Origin: Lepturacanthus savala
Taxonomy: Eukaryota; Chordata; Actinopteri; Scombriformes; Trichiuridae
Direction of reading: 5' to 3'
Assembly (NCBI GenBank): GCA_030544235.1
Contig: CM060462.1
Span: 32,390,589-32,454,588, forward strand
DNA length: 64,000 nt
Both the position numbers and the translations under genes were made by a program. Positions within the stretch are counted from its first letter, which is position 1, and each line of letters starts with the position of its first letter. Positions 28,801 to 42,202 of the stretch are shown piece by piece. The notes under the pieces were generated by a model. That model was not told the DNA's origin and made no database searches. It was given only the letters and a program-made list of their open reading frames with translations.

Positions 28801-31023
28801 TCAGAGCTAAATCAGATATTTACATGACGTGTGCGGCACAAAGGTTTCATTAATATTAATTATCCAAATAAAAAATAATGAAAAAAGAATAGCTGGTTTG
28901 TAACAGAATGCACCTTCTTCAATATTCCAAGTTTTTATCTTTACTTTATCCTTTTAACCTCTGATTAAGAGGCATCCATTGAGTGCTTGTCTTGGAATCA
29001 ACCTCAATGGCATTCTCGAAACAAGAATTTACTTGCAAGCTAATAACCTGTTTCCTTCAACTGAACTGTTGTCTTGTTTTGTGATCCCATGTTGCTAAGA
29101 GTGTGTTTATGTGTATGTGTGTTCAATTTCTATTCCTAAACCAATTTGAAACAAAACAGACCAGACTGAAACAAAGCGGTTATCTAGCTGCAGAGGAGAG
29201 AATGTTGGAGAGACAATATGAATACAACTCATCTCAGTCTACCCAGGAGATTGTAGCTTGCATGTGTTAATTGAGCACTACAATAAATAAGCACGGAGCA
29301 GATGAGACCTTCCCATTCAGTCATTGATCAGCTATGGGAGAGGGAGAGATGAGAGTCCTACAGCAATCACAGTGTCACATCACTTTCCCCAATTAGGGCT
29401 GAAGAGGAGGAGAGATGAATCCGGTGGGAAAGTGGGGTTTTGAATAAGTTGTTGTCTACTTTAATAGTTTCTCTTTCTCTCTGTGACCTGTAAATGATGC
29501 AGACACTGCTGAGCCCATCATGAACACGTTCTGCCAGCAGCTATTTTCTGCTGCTGGGTGAATTACACAACATGTATAATGATACATGGAAATATTGCTT
29601 GCATTTGCTTGACTTGAATTGTAAACAGTTTGGCTTCTTGGGAGAGTGGAAGTCGACCACAAAAAGCTTGGGTTGTGTTCTGCTGAAGGCAGGAACAGGT
29701 TTTTGTTTTAAAAATGACTTTGAGGCCTAGGGTTAAAATCATCTTTGTGTCTGCAAGATGATTGATGATGATGATTTGCAGCTCTGTGGCATCTATGTGC
29801 TGTTAAAACCATGAGAGGAAAATGTCATTAACCATGTAGCTTCATGGTAACCATAGATAAGGAAATGTTTCTAAAATTTAGTTTGAACGGCAGGTCTCAA
29901 CATCTCCAGATGGTTATTATGTAGTGCAGCATTTGACTTCTACAAAGGATTCTTCTTTTTTTAAATTATTTTCTACACAAGAGGATTAAGACCATCCTAG
30001 GGGAGAAAAATGAAGCCTGGAAGGAGCGGAAACATTCTGAGAATAACCTAGCACATATATACTGGCTGGTCAGACCATTTAGAAATAAACAGGGTGACCA
30101 CACAAACAACTTTCTACCAACTGAACTACAAATAACACAAGAAGACAACATTTGTCAAGGGATTAACTTAAATAAAGATCAACCAAAACAAAACAATTCC
30201 TGTATTTAAGAGCTCCACGTCCGGAAGTGCATCTTTTTTAGTTGGAAGTGAATTGAGGTTAGAACTCTTTTGAAGGCTAAACACACTAGGTTAATTAAAT
30301 TAGGGATCAACAACATACACATCTCTTCAAAGGTGTGACAATATACATTATGAGGTTTTAAAAGTCTGCACAGACGCATTAAAAATTTTATTTGTCAGCA
30401 CCAAAGATGGAAATGAGAAGGATACAGTTATCAATAAATTATTGGGAGATTTCAGGATCACAGTCATGATCATACAACATGATACACTTTAAAACGTTGC
30501 TGGAAAAAGGAGAAGGAGGAAATAAAATGCTTTGGATGAGTGGCAAAGTGATAGAACTTAAAAGAGCAGAATGAAACATTAGTCCAGAAGTACCATTATC
30601 AGCAGTATCACCATGGATACTTCCAGATCCAGGTCTATAGATCCCAGCTGTGTGCATTTCTCCATTTTTCTGAGTGTTTGGTGAATAGAACAGTTTTTAT
30701 AAAACCCCTTGGCCCTATCTAGAAAACGAGAAGAAACAAAACATGAAAAGTGGCTACTTGCAGGATATGGGACTTTTAACAGGTATTTTCAGATCTTTAA
30801 CAGAATTTAAAATGAAAGATATCCTTTCATTTTTCAGCTTCTTAGAGCAGCAAATTTGATTAAGGAGATGTTCGAACTCAATTTAAATTTTGTATTTTTA
30901 TTACACTAGTAGCATTAGACATCTGGATGTACACTTCATACCAGATGGAGATGGTAATGCATCAATTTCGTTCTTTAATACACCTCAAGAAGAGCTAATA
31001 TTTTGCCTATTTTCCTCTAGCAC
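25865..31023. other. intergenic stretch, no gene seen
   Basis: Mostly unique-looking sequence of moderate complexity. 26050-27130 is less AT-rich than its surroundings and could include conserved non-coding sequence, but that needs alignment. The inverted repeat at 27951-28171 is the only structure found. Short frames (26850-27068, 29456-29662, 30890-31105) have no recognisable family. Confidence 0.35.
27951..28171. repeat. imperfect inverted repeat
   Basis: The left arm has CTTCCTCAGGCAAAT and, 40 bases on, AATCAAATCAAATC. The right arm has GATTTGATTTGATTTT then TTTGCCTGAGGAACATC. The arms pair with an extra roughly 30 bases on the left. Confidence 0.7.
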
Positions 31024-31350
31024 TAGTAACTCATTCATTTTCTATAAATACTTATTCCTTACTAGGGTCACAGGGTCTACTGGAGCCAATACCAGTAGAC
31101 TTTGAGTGAGAGGCATAGATACACCCTGGACAGGTTGCCAGCCTATTGTAGGGCACACACCCCATTCATACTCATACCTATGGGCAATCCATAGTCTCCA
31201 ATTAACCTGAACATGTTTTCTTTACTGTGAAAGGGAGCCAGAGAACCAGGAGAAAACCTATACAGACATGGGGTGGACATGCAAACTCCACACAGAAATG
31301 TCAGCTCAAGGCCTTGAACCTGCAACCCACTGCTGCGCCGTGCCACATAC
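31024..31350 (+). repeat. teleost interspersed repeat, full but diverged copy
   Basis: It begins ACTCATTCATTTTCTATAAA, contains GGGCAATCCATAGTCTCCAA and ACATGCAAACTCCACACAGA, and ends near GCTGCGCCGTGCCACA. It ends about 30 bp from the LINE fragment at 31378. Confidence 0.72.
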
Positions 31351-31377
31351 TCAAACCTTTACTTTAACTTTTATCCC

Positions 31378-31640
31378 TCATTTACTTGAACTCCTCCACT
31401 TGAGGCAGGATCTCATCCCCAAACCGGAGTCGGCACTCCACCCTTCTGAGAACCATGACCTCAGTTTTGGAGGTGCTGATTTTCTTCCCAGCCACTTCAC
31501 ACTCATCTGCGAAGCACTCCAGCAAGACCATCAGACCGGTGGTCACCGAACCACACCTCTTCAACGCCCTGGCTGCACCTGGAAATTCTGTCCATAAAGG
31601 TTATAAAGTTATGAGTCCAACCCTCACTGGAAACAAGTCT
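31378..31640 (-). mobile_element. Non-LTR retrotransposon (LINE) reverse-transcriptase fragment
   Basis: The minus-strand peptide FADECEVAGKKISTSKTEVM followed by RVECRLRFGDEILPQVEEFK is the palm-to-thumb piece of a common teleost LINE reverse transcriptase, and the upstream bases encode RCSQGVEEVWFGD of the same domain. The segment that should carry the catalytic FADD box is missing or scrambled (about 31545-31570). It directly touches the truncated Gypsy element at about 31645. Confidence 0.75.
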
Positions 31641-31649
31641 GACTTATTA

Positions 31650-32629
31650 CCAGCAATGTGGACCAAGCTCTGGCACCAGATGTACGGGAATTTGAGCATA
31701 GTTTTGCTCTGTTTGGGTAAGGGCTCTCGATGCAAAAGCCACCGGCTGTCCTTCTTGCAGCAAGCAACAGCCCAACCCCGTCATGCTGGCATCACTCTGA
31801 ATAGTGACCGGCTTCGTCACGTCATAATATTTGAGGACAGGTGTATTAGAGACCAGGCGCTTCACTTCAAGCACTGCGTCATCGTGCTTGGGCAGCCAGT
31901 GCCATCCCGTGTCCTTGTCAAGGAGTCTACGAAGTGGCTCACATACCTCAGAGAGCCTTGGCAGGAACTTCGCGAGGTAGGTCACGAACCCAATGAAGCG
32001 TTGCACAGCTTTAGTGTCAGTGGGGGGTGGCATCTCTAGCACCGCACGCGTCTTCTCTGGATCGATCTTAAGCCCCTCTGAGGATAGTATGTGCCCATGG
32101 AAGTGGACCTCCTGAAGTTTGAATTGCAGTTTCCGTTTGCTCAATCTCAGCTTCACAGCTCTGCACCGCTCCATGAGCGCATGTAGGTTGTTGTCATGGT
32201 CGCATTCTGCCTCGACATCTGTGTCGCCACACCCAACCACAAGGATGTCATCGGCTATCGGTTCAATGCCAGCCAGGCCCGCCAGTAGCTCGTGTTGCTT
32301 GCGTTGATAGATTTCCGGTGCTACTGAAACACCAAACGGAAGTTTTAGCCACCTCATACGCCCCACACGGTGTCCAGAAGGTCGTCAGGCGGCTGCTTTC
32401 CTCATCGAGCTTACACTGGAAAAAAGCGTCACGGGCATCTACCAGCGTGAAAAGACGGGCCTTTGGCAGCTTGTACAGGATATCTTCCAAAGTCGGCATG
32501 TGGTAATGGGACCTCCGCAATGCCCGGTTGAGCAGCTTGGGGTCTGATTTTATCCGGTTTTGCGACTGTTACCATATTGCTTATCCATCCACTGGAGCGA
32601 TATTGCCTGCTCTGATGTGCCTGTCCAGC
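31650..32629 (-). pseudogene. Gypsy reverse transcriptase and start of RNase H (frameshifted)
   Basis: There are two frames. About 32520-32370 gives the fingers/palm part (MPTLEDILYKLPKARLFTLV, DARDAFFQCKLDEESSRLTT), including the first catalytic Asp. About 32366-31647 gives LPFGVSVAPEIYQR, the IADDILVVG box with the paired Asp residues, thumb text (RFIGFVTYLAKFLPRLSEV) and the RNase H opening TIQSDASMTGLGCCLLQ. It breaks off after NYAQI. At least one frameshift separates the two parts and another lies before 32520. Confidence 0.82.
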
Positions 32630-33586
32630 TCACTCTTGACCCTTTCTCGCAACAGGCACATTCCTGGGCGCGCACTGCACAGGGGTAATGTGTGGGTCCA
32701 GCTCGAAGTGTATTTCGCCTGGGACTGACTCTATGGGGCCCATGAAGATGTCATCGTAGGCTGCAAGTAGCCGCTCTTTGGTGAGTGTTGCACACTGGTC
32801 TGTGTCTACCTTATGTAGCTCATCTGGAATGGTGAATGTCATCAGGCCCAGGCGCTGACAAGTGGCCCCAGAGAGAAGAGGCTCCTGCTGCGTTTCCACT
32901 ATCTCAAATATGAGGCTGTCTTTTTTTCCTCTGATGACACAGTCAATGTGAAATCGGCCCTGTGATTGCATTGTTTCACCTGAGTAAAGTTTGAGTCTAG
33001 TTGTGCTGGGTACTGTACCAGGTGACAGTTTCTCTTTAATCTTGCTGCTCATTACGTTGCATGTGGCGCCAGTATAGAGCTGACATGCTTGTCTTTTATT
33101 ATTCAGTCTTAGTTGCACAAACCACTTGAGCCCTTTTGTGTTTATGCTGCTGACACATTCGGTAGCTAAGAACATGTCGTCCGTGTCTGTGTCATTTTTA
33201 TCAGACTCCGTCATCACGTTGACTTTTTTGGTTTTACTGCCTAGGCATACTTTGGCAAAATGGTTTGAAATGCTACATGCACGGCATGTCTTACCGTAGG
33301 CTGGACATTGCTCCCTGCCCCGCTTGTGGTTGTTCCCACAGTATCTGCAAGCCTGCATATCTCTCTCCTGTTTATCTTGAAAGCTGCGCTTTACATAGTG
33401 CTTCTCTGTCACGTTTACATTATCCGTCTGTGCATACGGGCTCTCCATAACTTTCATCCTACTTTCAGTCAGTTCAGCCAAACGGCATATTTCAATTGCA
33501 GTCGGTAGCATTAGCTCGCGCTCACGAAGCAGACGTCTTCGTGTGCTCTCGCTTGCTACGCCGAGCACAAGCCTGTCTCGAATCAT
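32630..33586 (-). pseudogene. Gypsy gag zinc knuckle and protease region (active-site Asp lost)
   Basis: This is 318 codons, in frame with the gag entry. It has a first Cys-rich motif CRYCGNNHKRGREQC and a clean second knuckle C-x2-C-x4-H-x4-C (CRACSISNHFAKVC). A retropepsin-like domain follows. At the active site the text reads LYTGATCNV, where an aspartic protease needs D-T/S-G, so the catalytic Asp is replaced by Tyr. The frame ends at VARKGQE, just before the reverse transcriptase. Confidence 0.82.
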
Positions 33587-33937
33587 TTCATCTTTGAGCC
33601 TGCGGTAATCACAGGATGAGGCTGCTTCTCTTAATCTAGTCAGAAATGTCTAGTCTATTGTTTCGTCATTCTTAAAGTACTCCTCCAAAGCATTCAGTAT
33701 GGCCGTAGGATCTTTCTTTTGAGCATCAGTCAATACTACATTGTGCATGTAAACGTGGCGGCATTCGTTACCCATTAGCCTCCTTAGCGCTGCTGCTTGC
33801 ACTTCATCCGACTTTTCGTTCAGGCCCACGGCCAACATGTAGTCTTCGAACTCCGCCCGAAAAACCTCCCAATTCTTTGCCAGATCACCGGACATCTGCA
33901 TGCCGTCCGGCGCTGGAATCGCGTTGTTGTAAGCCAT
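33587..33937 (-). pseudogene. Gypsy gag, N-terminal part (one in-frame stop)
   Basis: It opens with ATG at 33937 (MAYNNAIPAPDGMQMSGD) and includes WEVFRAEFEDYMLAVGL, typical of the capsid-like gag of teleost Gypsy elements of the K02A2.6-like group. A TAG occurs at 33652-33650 (after NDETID). The same frame then continues without interruption into the zinc knuckle and protease region, so this is a nonsense change and not a domain boundary. Confidence 0.8.
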
Positions 33938-33977
33938 TGTAATCCTAGCAATTTCAGCTAGCCCACTTCTGACACCA

Positions 33978-34080
33978 TGTTTCAGTTCAGACTTTTATTA
34001 GGATGCCCATAATGCAACTGAACAGCATTTTCTACTCTGGCATAACACAACATGAACACTATGTGGCGGTATCAACACAT
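33978..34080 (-). repeat. Partial LTR of the minus-strand Gypsy element
   Basis: The LTR 3' end (minus sense) is set by ...AAACA immediately before the primer-binding-like sequence and by the AATAAA 16-21 bases before that end. The outer LTR boundary cannot be fixed because the matching LTR is missing; the upper coordinate is a guess. Confidence 0.5.
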
Positions 34081-34746
34081 GTAACTCTCTAACAAGATGT
34101 GCTGGTGAGATTGAGGAGGTCAACATACAGAAAGATGAGCAGCCCCCCCCTCACTGAACGCTGGTCCAAAACCTCCTCAAAGCTGTTCAAAAGTCATTTT
34201 CCATAGGCTCACTGAACTCCAGAACACCACGAGATGGTCAATCAGTTGACAGCCAAGTGCCAAGTGCATATGTGGACACCCTTATGTCTGACCATGGTTT
34301 TTGTTACGGGCAATCCATGAATAGCACAAAAGTCCAACAACAGAACACTGCTCGGGTTCCCCCAGGAAAACAAGGGAAGGGCGTCTTTTCTATTTGTGCC
34401 TTAAATAAACTAGTGTGTCTGTCTAAACCCTGGTTTAGAGACTGATTACAGTAGTGGTGGTGATGATGACGATGATGATGACGAGTTTTGTGGTTTCCAA
34501 AAACAAGGCTGAATGATTATTTATTTAAATTCCAGCAAATCTTTTTGTTTTAATTCTGAAGTACTTTGTAAATTGTATTAAATCGAAACAGGCTGTACCA
34601 ATAAACATCTATTGGAGGTACCACATGTTTGCTAAACATTTATGCAGGTTTCTGTGAACCTATGTGGTCTAGTTATCCTCGCTGCCCACTGAGGCTCTGC
34701 TGAGTGTGTTTTTTTAAGAAATCATGTTGAAAGTTACCTTGGAAAC
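34081..34746. other. intergenic stretch between Gypsy LTR and DD36E copy A
   Basis: Nothing recognised beyond a short GATGATGACGATGATGATGA run near 34459-34480. Confidence 0.4.
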
Positions 34747-34748
34747 TA

Positions 34749-35888
34749 CACTCACCAGCCACTTTATTAGGTACACCTGTACAACTGCTCGTTAACACTT
34801 AATTTCTAATCAGCCAATCACATGGTGGCAACTCAGTGCATTTAGGCATGTAGACATGGTCAAGACAATCTCCTGCAATTCAAACCGAGTATCAGTATGG
34901 GGAAGAAAGGTGATTTGAGTGACTTTGAACATGGCATGGTTGTTGGTGCCAGAAGGGCTGGTCTGAGTATTTCAGAAACTGCTGATCTACTGGGATTTTC
35001 ACGCAACCATCTCTAGGGTTTACAGAGAATGGTCCGAAAAAGAAAAAATATCCAGTGAGCGGCAGTTCTGTGGGCGGAAATGCCTTGTGGATGCCAGAGA
35101 TCAGAGGAGAATGGCCAGACTGGTTCGAGCTGATAGAAAGGCAACAGTGACTCAAATAACCACCCGTTACAACCAAGGTAGGCAGAAGAGCATCTCTGAA
35201 TGCACAGTACGTCGAACTTTGAGGCAGATGGGCTACAGCAGCGGAAGACCACGCCGGGTGCCACTCCTTTCAGCTAAGAACAGGAAACTGAGGCTACAAT
35301 TTGCACAAGCTCATCGAAATTGGACAATAGAAGATTGGAAAAACGTTGCCTGGTCTGATGAGTCTCAATTTCTGCTGCGACATTCGGATGGTAGGGTCAG
35401 AATTTGGAATCAACAACATGAAAGCATGGATCCATCCTGCCTTGTATCAACGGTTCAGGCTGGTGGTGGTGGTGTAATGGTGTGGGAATATTTTCTTGGC
35501 ACTCTTTGGGCCCCTTGGTACCAATTTGAGCATCGTTGCAATGCCACAGCCTACCTGAGTATTGTTGCTGACCATGTCCATCCCTTTATGATCACAATGT
35601 CCCCAACTTCGGATGGCTACTTTCAGCAGGATAATGTGCCATGTCATAAAGCTGGAATCATCTCAGACTGGTTTCTTGAACATGACAGTGAGTTCACTGT
35701 ACTCAAATGGCCTCCACAGTCACCGGATCTCTGTGTGATGCCATAATGTCAATATGGACCAAACTCTCTGAGGAATGCGTCCAGCACCTTGTTGAATCTA
35801 TGCCACAAAGAATTGAGGCAGTTCTGAAGGCAAAAGGGGGTCCAACCCGTTATTAGTATGGTGTACCTAATAAAGTGGCCAGTGAGTG
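34749..35888 (+). mobile_element. Tc1/mariner-like element, DD36E type (copy A, defective)
   Basis: This is a complete element of 1140 bp bounded by TA on both sides (34747-34748 and 35889-35890). The terminal inverted repeats start CACTCACCAGCCACTTTATT on the left and are matched by the complement of the right end with two mismatches over 28 bases. A transposase frame runs left to right inside. Two other copies of the same family lie in this window. It looks relatively young, because the copies differ at few positions, but it is defective (see its transposase entry). Confidence 0.92.
34897..35746 (+). pseudogene. Tc1-like transposase, copy A (frameshifted, catalytic Glu deleted)
   Basis: It starts at an ATG (34897, MGKKGDLSDF), with the N-terminal helix-turn-helix segment GLSISETADLLGFSR. 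At about 35004 two bases present in the other two copies are missing, which shifts the frame. The rest then continues through the second DNA-binding region and the catalytic core: first Asp in AWSDESQF, second Asp in YFQQDNVPCHK. After SPDL the text jumps to a different downstream segment, so the NPIEHLW block with the third catalytic residue (Glu) is absent and the frame stops at 35746. It cannot encode an active enzyme. The segment just after the deletion (35731-35800) keeps transposase tail sequence that copies B and C have lost. Confidence 0.9.
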
Positions 35889-35890
35889 TA

Positions 35891-36499
35891 AATGACTGCT
35901 GAAAAGGGAAAACAGGTTTTGTACCTGCTGTTAGAACCTGCATTTCTCTGTATTACTGCGATGTTCTCTTGGCTTTCTCAGACAGGTAATCCCTCTTCTT
36001 TTCCCAAAATATTGGGCAACAAGCCGATAAGATCGCACCATTGTCACATCCTGGGAGACCTGAACATGGTAAGTTTTGACAAGTACATTGCATTTGCAAA
36101 CACCAATCACACCCTCAAGCGTTTACCTGCTACTCAGACTCTCTGTGATATATACACACAGATATATAAGTAAAGTGATATATAAGTAAAGTTAGCACGT
36201 TTCTTTATGTTATATTTTTTAATGCCCTTCTAGAGACAGGTGCCGACAGCAGCAACAGAAGTGATGCATTGCATTGGATACTTACTGCACAATTTTCTAT
36301 GTACATTGTATCTGCCCCTATCAAACAAACATTAAACTAAATAAATGAAACAATAGCAATAGATGTTACTTGGCTTTGTTTACAGTGTTAGACTGAAAAC
36401 TGTGTGTATGTGATTAACCATTTGCAATCACATCTCATGTAACCTCAAACACAACTCCAGCGGCTACCACGAAACAATGTTAATTTAACTGGAAGCATT
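35891..36499. other. intergenic stretch, nothing supported
   Basis: Between DD36E copy A and the interrupted hAT-like element. A GTGATATATAAGTAAA phrase is repeated in tandem at about 36165-36195. Confidence 0.4.
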
Positions 36500-36597
36500 A
36501 ATTCATTTTTTGGTTAATTAAATGGTGCAAAATGCCAATCATCATATCCCAAAGAAGAAGATTCAACCTAAAATGTTTTTTTTTTTCTTGACCAGAC
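36500..36597 (-). repeat. hAT-like small element, left half (interrupted by LINE)
   Basis: It matches the copy at 23554-23838 in the same orientation, including ATTCAACCTAAAATG and the CCAGACC text at which the LINE starts. The second half continues at 37715. Confidence 0.7.
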
Positions 36598-37714
36598 CAG
36601 ACCAACAGTAATTGGCATCAAAGGAACCGTCCTAAGCTGGTTTAAGTCATATTTTTTAGATCAATCTCAATTCATTCACGTCAATGATGAATCCTCCATG
36701 CATACCAAAGTTTGCCATGGAGTCCCACAAGGTTCTGTACTTGGTCCACTATTTAGTTTAGATATGCTTCCTTTAGGGAAAACTATTAGGAATCATTCAT
36801 TTTCATTGTTATGCTGACGACACCCAATTATATTTATCAATCAAACCTGATGAAACCAACCAGCTAACTAAACTCCAAACATGATTTAAGGATATAACAA
36901 GTTGGATGACCTACAACTTTTTGATTTAAATTCAGACAAAACTGAAGTAATTGGACCCAAACACCTCAGAACTTCTAAAGAATTAGTTACTTTAGATGGG
37001 ATCACTCTGGCCTCCAGCTCCACTGTACAGAATCTTGGAGTTGTTTTTGATCAGGATCTGTCCTTTAATGCCCACATAAAACATATTTCGAGGACTACAT
37101 TCTTCCATTTACGTAATATCACTAAAATCAGAAGCATTGTCTCTCAAGCGGATGCAGAAAAATTAGTCCACGCATTTGTTACTTCCAGGCTGGACTATTG
37201 TAACTCTGTGTTATCAGGCTGCTTCAATAAGTCTCTTAGGACTCTGCAGCTAATTCAGAATGCTGCAGCACGAGTTCTGACAGGAACCAAGATTAGAGAT
37301 CACATCTCTCCCATTTTGGCCTCCTTACATTGGCACTACACATTTATTACTGGGAGTGGCGACTGCTTCAGTTCAGCCACATGAGGCCCAATGATGACGA
37401 CTCCTGATGCGACTCATCAAGGCCCCCCTGATTCTCTACAGACTGAATCATTTTTACATCTCACAGACTGATAAATCATCATCAGATGCATGTCTGTCAG
37501 TCCTGGTTCATCTATAGCCTGTCTGTCCATGGGAGTGGATCCCTCCTTCACTGTGGTTCTCCCCGAGGTTTCTCCTTTTCCCACTGGTTTTGGAGTTTTT
37601 CCTTGCCGCGACGGAGGGTTTAAGGCTGGGGATGTCTGGGTCACTGACTGAATTTTGTGAAGTCCAGTGAGGCAACTGTGTTGTGATGTTGGGCTATAAA
37701 TAAAATTGAATTGA
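36598..37714 (+). mobile_element. 5'-truncated L2-clade (Maui-like) LINE
   Basis: It begins inside the reverse transcriptase (GIKGTVLSWFKSYFLDQSQF), includes GVPQGSVLGPLF and a preserved catalytic YADD box (36810-36821), then the thumb region to SPILASLHW at about 37336. A 3' UTR follows and ends in ATAAAATTGAATTGAA, the short tandem tail typical of L2-type LINEs. Frameshifts separate the YADD part from the downstream frame (from 36902, SDKTEVIGPKHLRTSKELV). It is inserted in a small hAT-like element. Confidence 0.85.
36600..37384 (+). pseudogene. L2-type LINE reverse transcriptase, broken
   Basis: Two out-of-frame parts: 36600-36880 (RT fingers/palm up to YADD and TQLYLS) and 36902-37384 (STVQNLGVVFDQDLSFNAHI, SRLDYCNSVLSGC, RTLQLIQNAAARVLTG, all conserved in L2/CR1 thumb regions). 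The endonuclease domain is absent, as expected for 5' truncation during target-primed reverse transcription. Confidence 0.82.
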
Positions 37715-37835
37715 ACAGTTCACAACCCAAAGATCATCAGTTTACTATTACAGAAGAGAAGAGAATTATGACATTTTCTCAAATTGTTTTATCAAATATC
37801 ATAAATAAAATAATCAGTTAATCACTTATTCAATT
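37715..37835 (-). repeat. hAT-like small element, right half (interrupted by LINE)
   Basis: It resumes with AGTTCACAACCCAAAGATCA, the sequence that directly follows CCAGACC in the uninterrupted copy near 23670, and ends in the ATCAGTTAATCACTTATT terminal-type sequence. Confidence 0.7.
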
Positions 37836-39914
37836 ATTTGTTTATTATTATAAATAAATAAATTATTATTAAATGTATTATTTATTCCGCTGGATTCTGC
37901 TGTAAACTGGCTGCTGGAAGCAGCAGGGTATATTAAGGCAGGAACCAAAGAGGTTCAACAAATGGAGGTTTAACAAAAGGAAAGTGTGTTTCTCCACACA
38001 AATGATTAATAAACCAGGTTCAACAGTCAAACAGTGATGCTCTAAGGGTTTTCATTGTAGCAGGTGAAATCAGCAGCTTTTGTTATTATCAGAGCTTCCT
38101 TATGTTTTGCATGTAAACAGACATTTGCATGTTACAAACTTAAACAGTAATGTAGATATTAAGAAGTCAACATGCCAATCTATTGCCACCCTTTCAACAT
38201 TAGCTTCCTTTTCAGACACAATTCCTTCATGGCGAAAAGCCATTAAATTAACTGCAACAGCTGCGTTATGGGAAAGCACCCGGTGGGTACACTGTCTCTT
38301 TGCCTGAAATGAGCTTCTAAATTACTTCAACTTTTGCTCTTGCCGTCTGTCCCACGAGCCCCGGAAAGGTAGCGCTGCGTGCTGCAGTGGACAACAACAG
38401 CAGGCTGCAGTGAGACAGAGGAAGTCCCAGCTGTGTTTACCAAGCCAACAAAACACGTGTGGGCTCAGAAAAAAACTATACCATTTCATCAGTTTAAAAG
38501 AACATTGGTTTCATGTTTTCTTTACAAGTAGTTTAGCATGTTTTCAGTAACAAACTACTTAAAGAATGACACTCAGGAATGCACACCAAAACTGTATCAC
38601 ATTAGATATGTATGAACATATATACCAATAAAACCCTATGATACTTTTTAAGTACTGAAGCTGCATTAAGATAATCACTATCCTCAAAGATGCTCAAAAT
38701 CCTTGAATTTTAGATGCAAATTTATTGATTATGTTAAAAACAGTTAAAAACAATCAAAATGTAGTTTCTTGTTATTATTATTGTTATCATTTTTAGCACA
38801 TATTGTAAAGCATATTGAGTTGCCCGTGTATGAATAAAGCTGCCTTGCCTAAACATTTACATTTAGAATTCATCAATTTATCAAATAATGTACACACCTC
38901 AACTAAATATGTAGATTTTATCTTTATAATCTTAAAGTCTTAAAGTATAATTTTATATTGTATCTATCTATCTTATCTTAATTACATTATGTCCCTTTAA
39001 GGGCCCCCTTTCTATGAATATGAAAAGAAAAAAGAAAAAAACATGCTGCCCCCTGGTGGTTAGGTGCTCATTGAAGACACTTATAATGCAAAAAGGTAAA
39101 ATTAGCCCTGTACATTACTGAAACCCAACCTGGATTAGGTTGTCCAATATCATGCATCACTCTGGATAAATAAATTTTCCCTCCCACTGAATACTACCTC
39201 CGCACACACTCCACAGGCCTTTGCAAATTGTTAGCGCCCACTGTCTGTAATGTGATATTAGAACAATTAGCAATTATACACTTTACAGCACTGGTACATT
39301 GAATTTATGCTTCTGTCTTCGCCTTTTGCAGATGCGATGGTGCTTGGTGTCATTGGGAAATTTTATCACTGCTTGGGTAATGGAATCTTGGAGCGAGGTG
39401 GGAGGGGTCTGAGGGATTGTGTTGTCACGGCGCCCTGAAAGACGAGCGGAGCTTTTCCTTGTTGCAGACCCTGCACACCCTCACCCCACCTCCTCATGCT
39501 CATGCTATTCACGCTCTTTTTAATGAGCGTTATCAGTATTCACAAACAGTTCACAAACAATATTGCAGAGGCAATTACATACAATTGACATATAATTCAG
39601 ATAATGACGAGACTTGCTTTGAGTGCCCGCTTGTGGATGTGAGCCTGTGTAAGGGAGCAATTCAGTTAGAGGGGAAAAAAACAGAGTAATAGAGTAATTA
39701 CAGCAACATGACCACTCATGAAGAAGAAAACAAATGGCCAGATGATGAGAAGAAAAGGAACAGCTTTCATGTGTGTGCGTTGATAAGAGTAATCGCTCTC
39801 TGGCTCCGGCAGGGGCGTACATATATATTTTTCTGTCTCCAGGGCACTGCACATTTTGTCTCCAAGGAAATACTGAATTATATTTTAGTCAGAAGATCTA
39901 TCAAGTTCTTTGAG
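37836..39914. other. intergenic stretch, nothing supported
   Basis: AT-rich, with short old-repeat phrases (38990-39070). No coding signal recognised. Confidence 0.4.
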
Positions 39915-40380
39915 TCATGGTTTTTGAGATAGAACCCCAGAACGGACACAGAGACAAAGGCCAGGAGTAGCATAAAAGAGAGTCCAGAGAGCAGAGGCAG
40001 GTGAGAGCTGGGTTCGGGGAGGCAAGGCAAGTGGTGGGACTGGAACGGGAGAGGGATCTTGGGATGGGCAAGTAAGTTGATGACAAACTTGAAGAGTAGG
40101 AGCTGGTGCTCTCTCTTTTGCCCTCTCGTTTGCCCCAGATTTCACCAGAGGAGTCACTGGCAGTAGGTGCTAACCCCAATGGACAATTGCCCCGAGCTGA
40201 GATCTTTGGGGTCCTGGAAGTGTAGGGAGCTGAGCTTGGCTCACCTGGGTCCCTCCCTCCTCTCCCTCCAGGTGAGCCTGAGCTTTTGGCCGGCTGGGGC
40301 AATCAGCACAAACATGACCCAACTCGGCACAGTAGATGCACAGCCCCTCCCTCAATCGGGTATGGCCCAGCTACATGGAT
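39915..40380 (-). pseudogene. Gypsy gag fragment with CCHC knuckle
   Basis: Minus-strand peptide GLCIYCAELGHVCADCPSRP has C-x2-C-x4-H-x4-C. It is preceded by LGHTRLRE, homologous to the gag tail of the element at 47495, with a TAG in place of the Gln codon after ATG at 40374-40376. The Ser/Pro-rich sequence further left (to about 39915) is probably the gag-protease spacer in shifted frames. No other part of an element is recognisable nearby. Confidence 0.65.

Positions 40381-42202
<1,822 letters not shown>

Larger units (their letters stand above)
31650..34080 (-). mobile_element. Degenerate Ty3/Gypsy LTR retrotransposon (minus strand, 3' truncated)
   Basis: Reading leftwards from about 34080: an LTR end with a polyadenylation signal (AATAAA, plus 33994-33999) ending in CA at 33978; a primer-binding-like sequence TGGTGTCAGAAGTGGG directly after it (33977-33962); a gag start at 33937; CCHC knuckle; protease; reverse transcriptase; and the beginning of RNase H. 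It stops at about 31650, where it abuts a LINE fragment. Integrase and the second LTR are missing. Confidence 0.85.
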
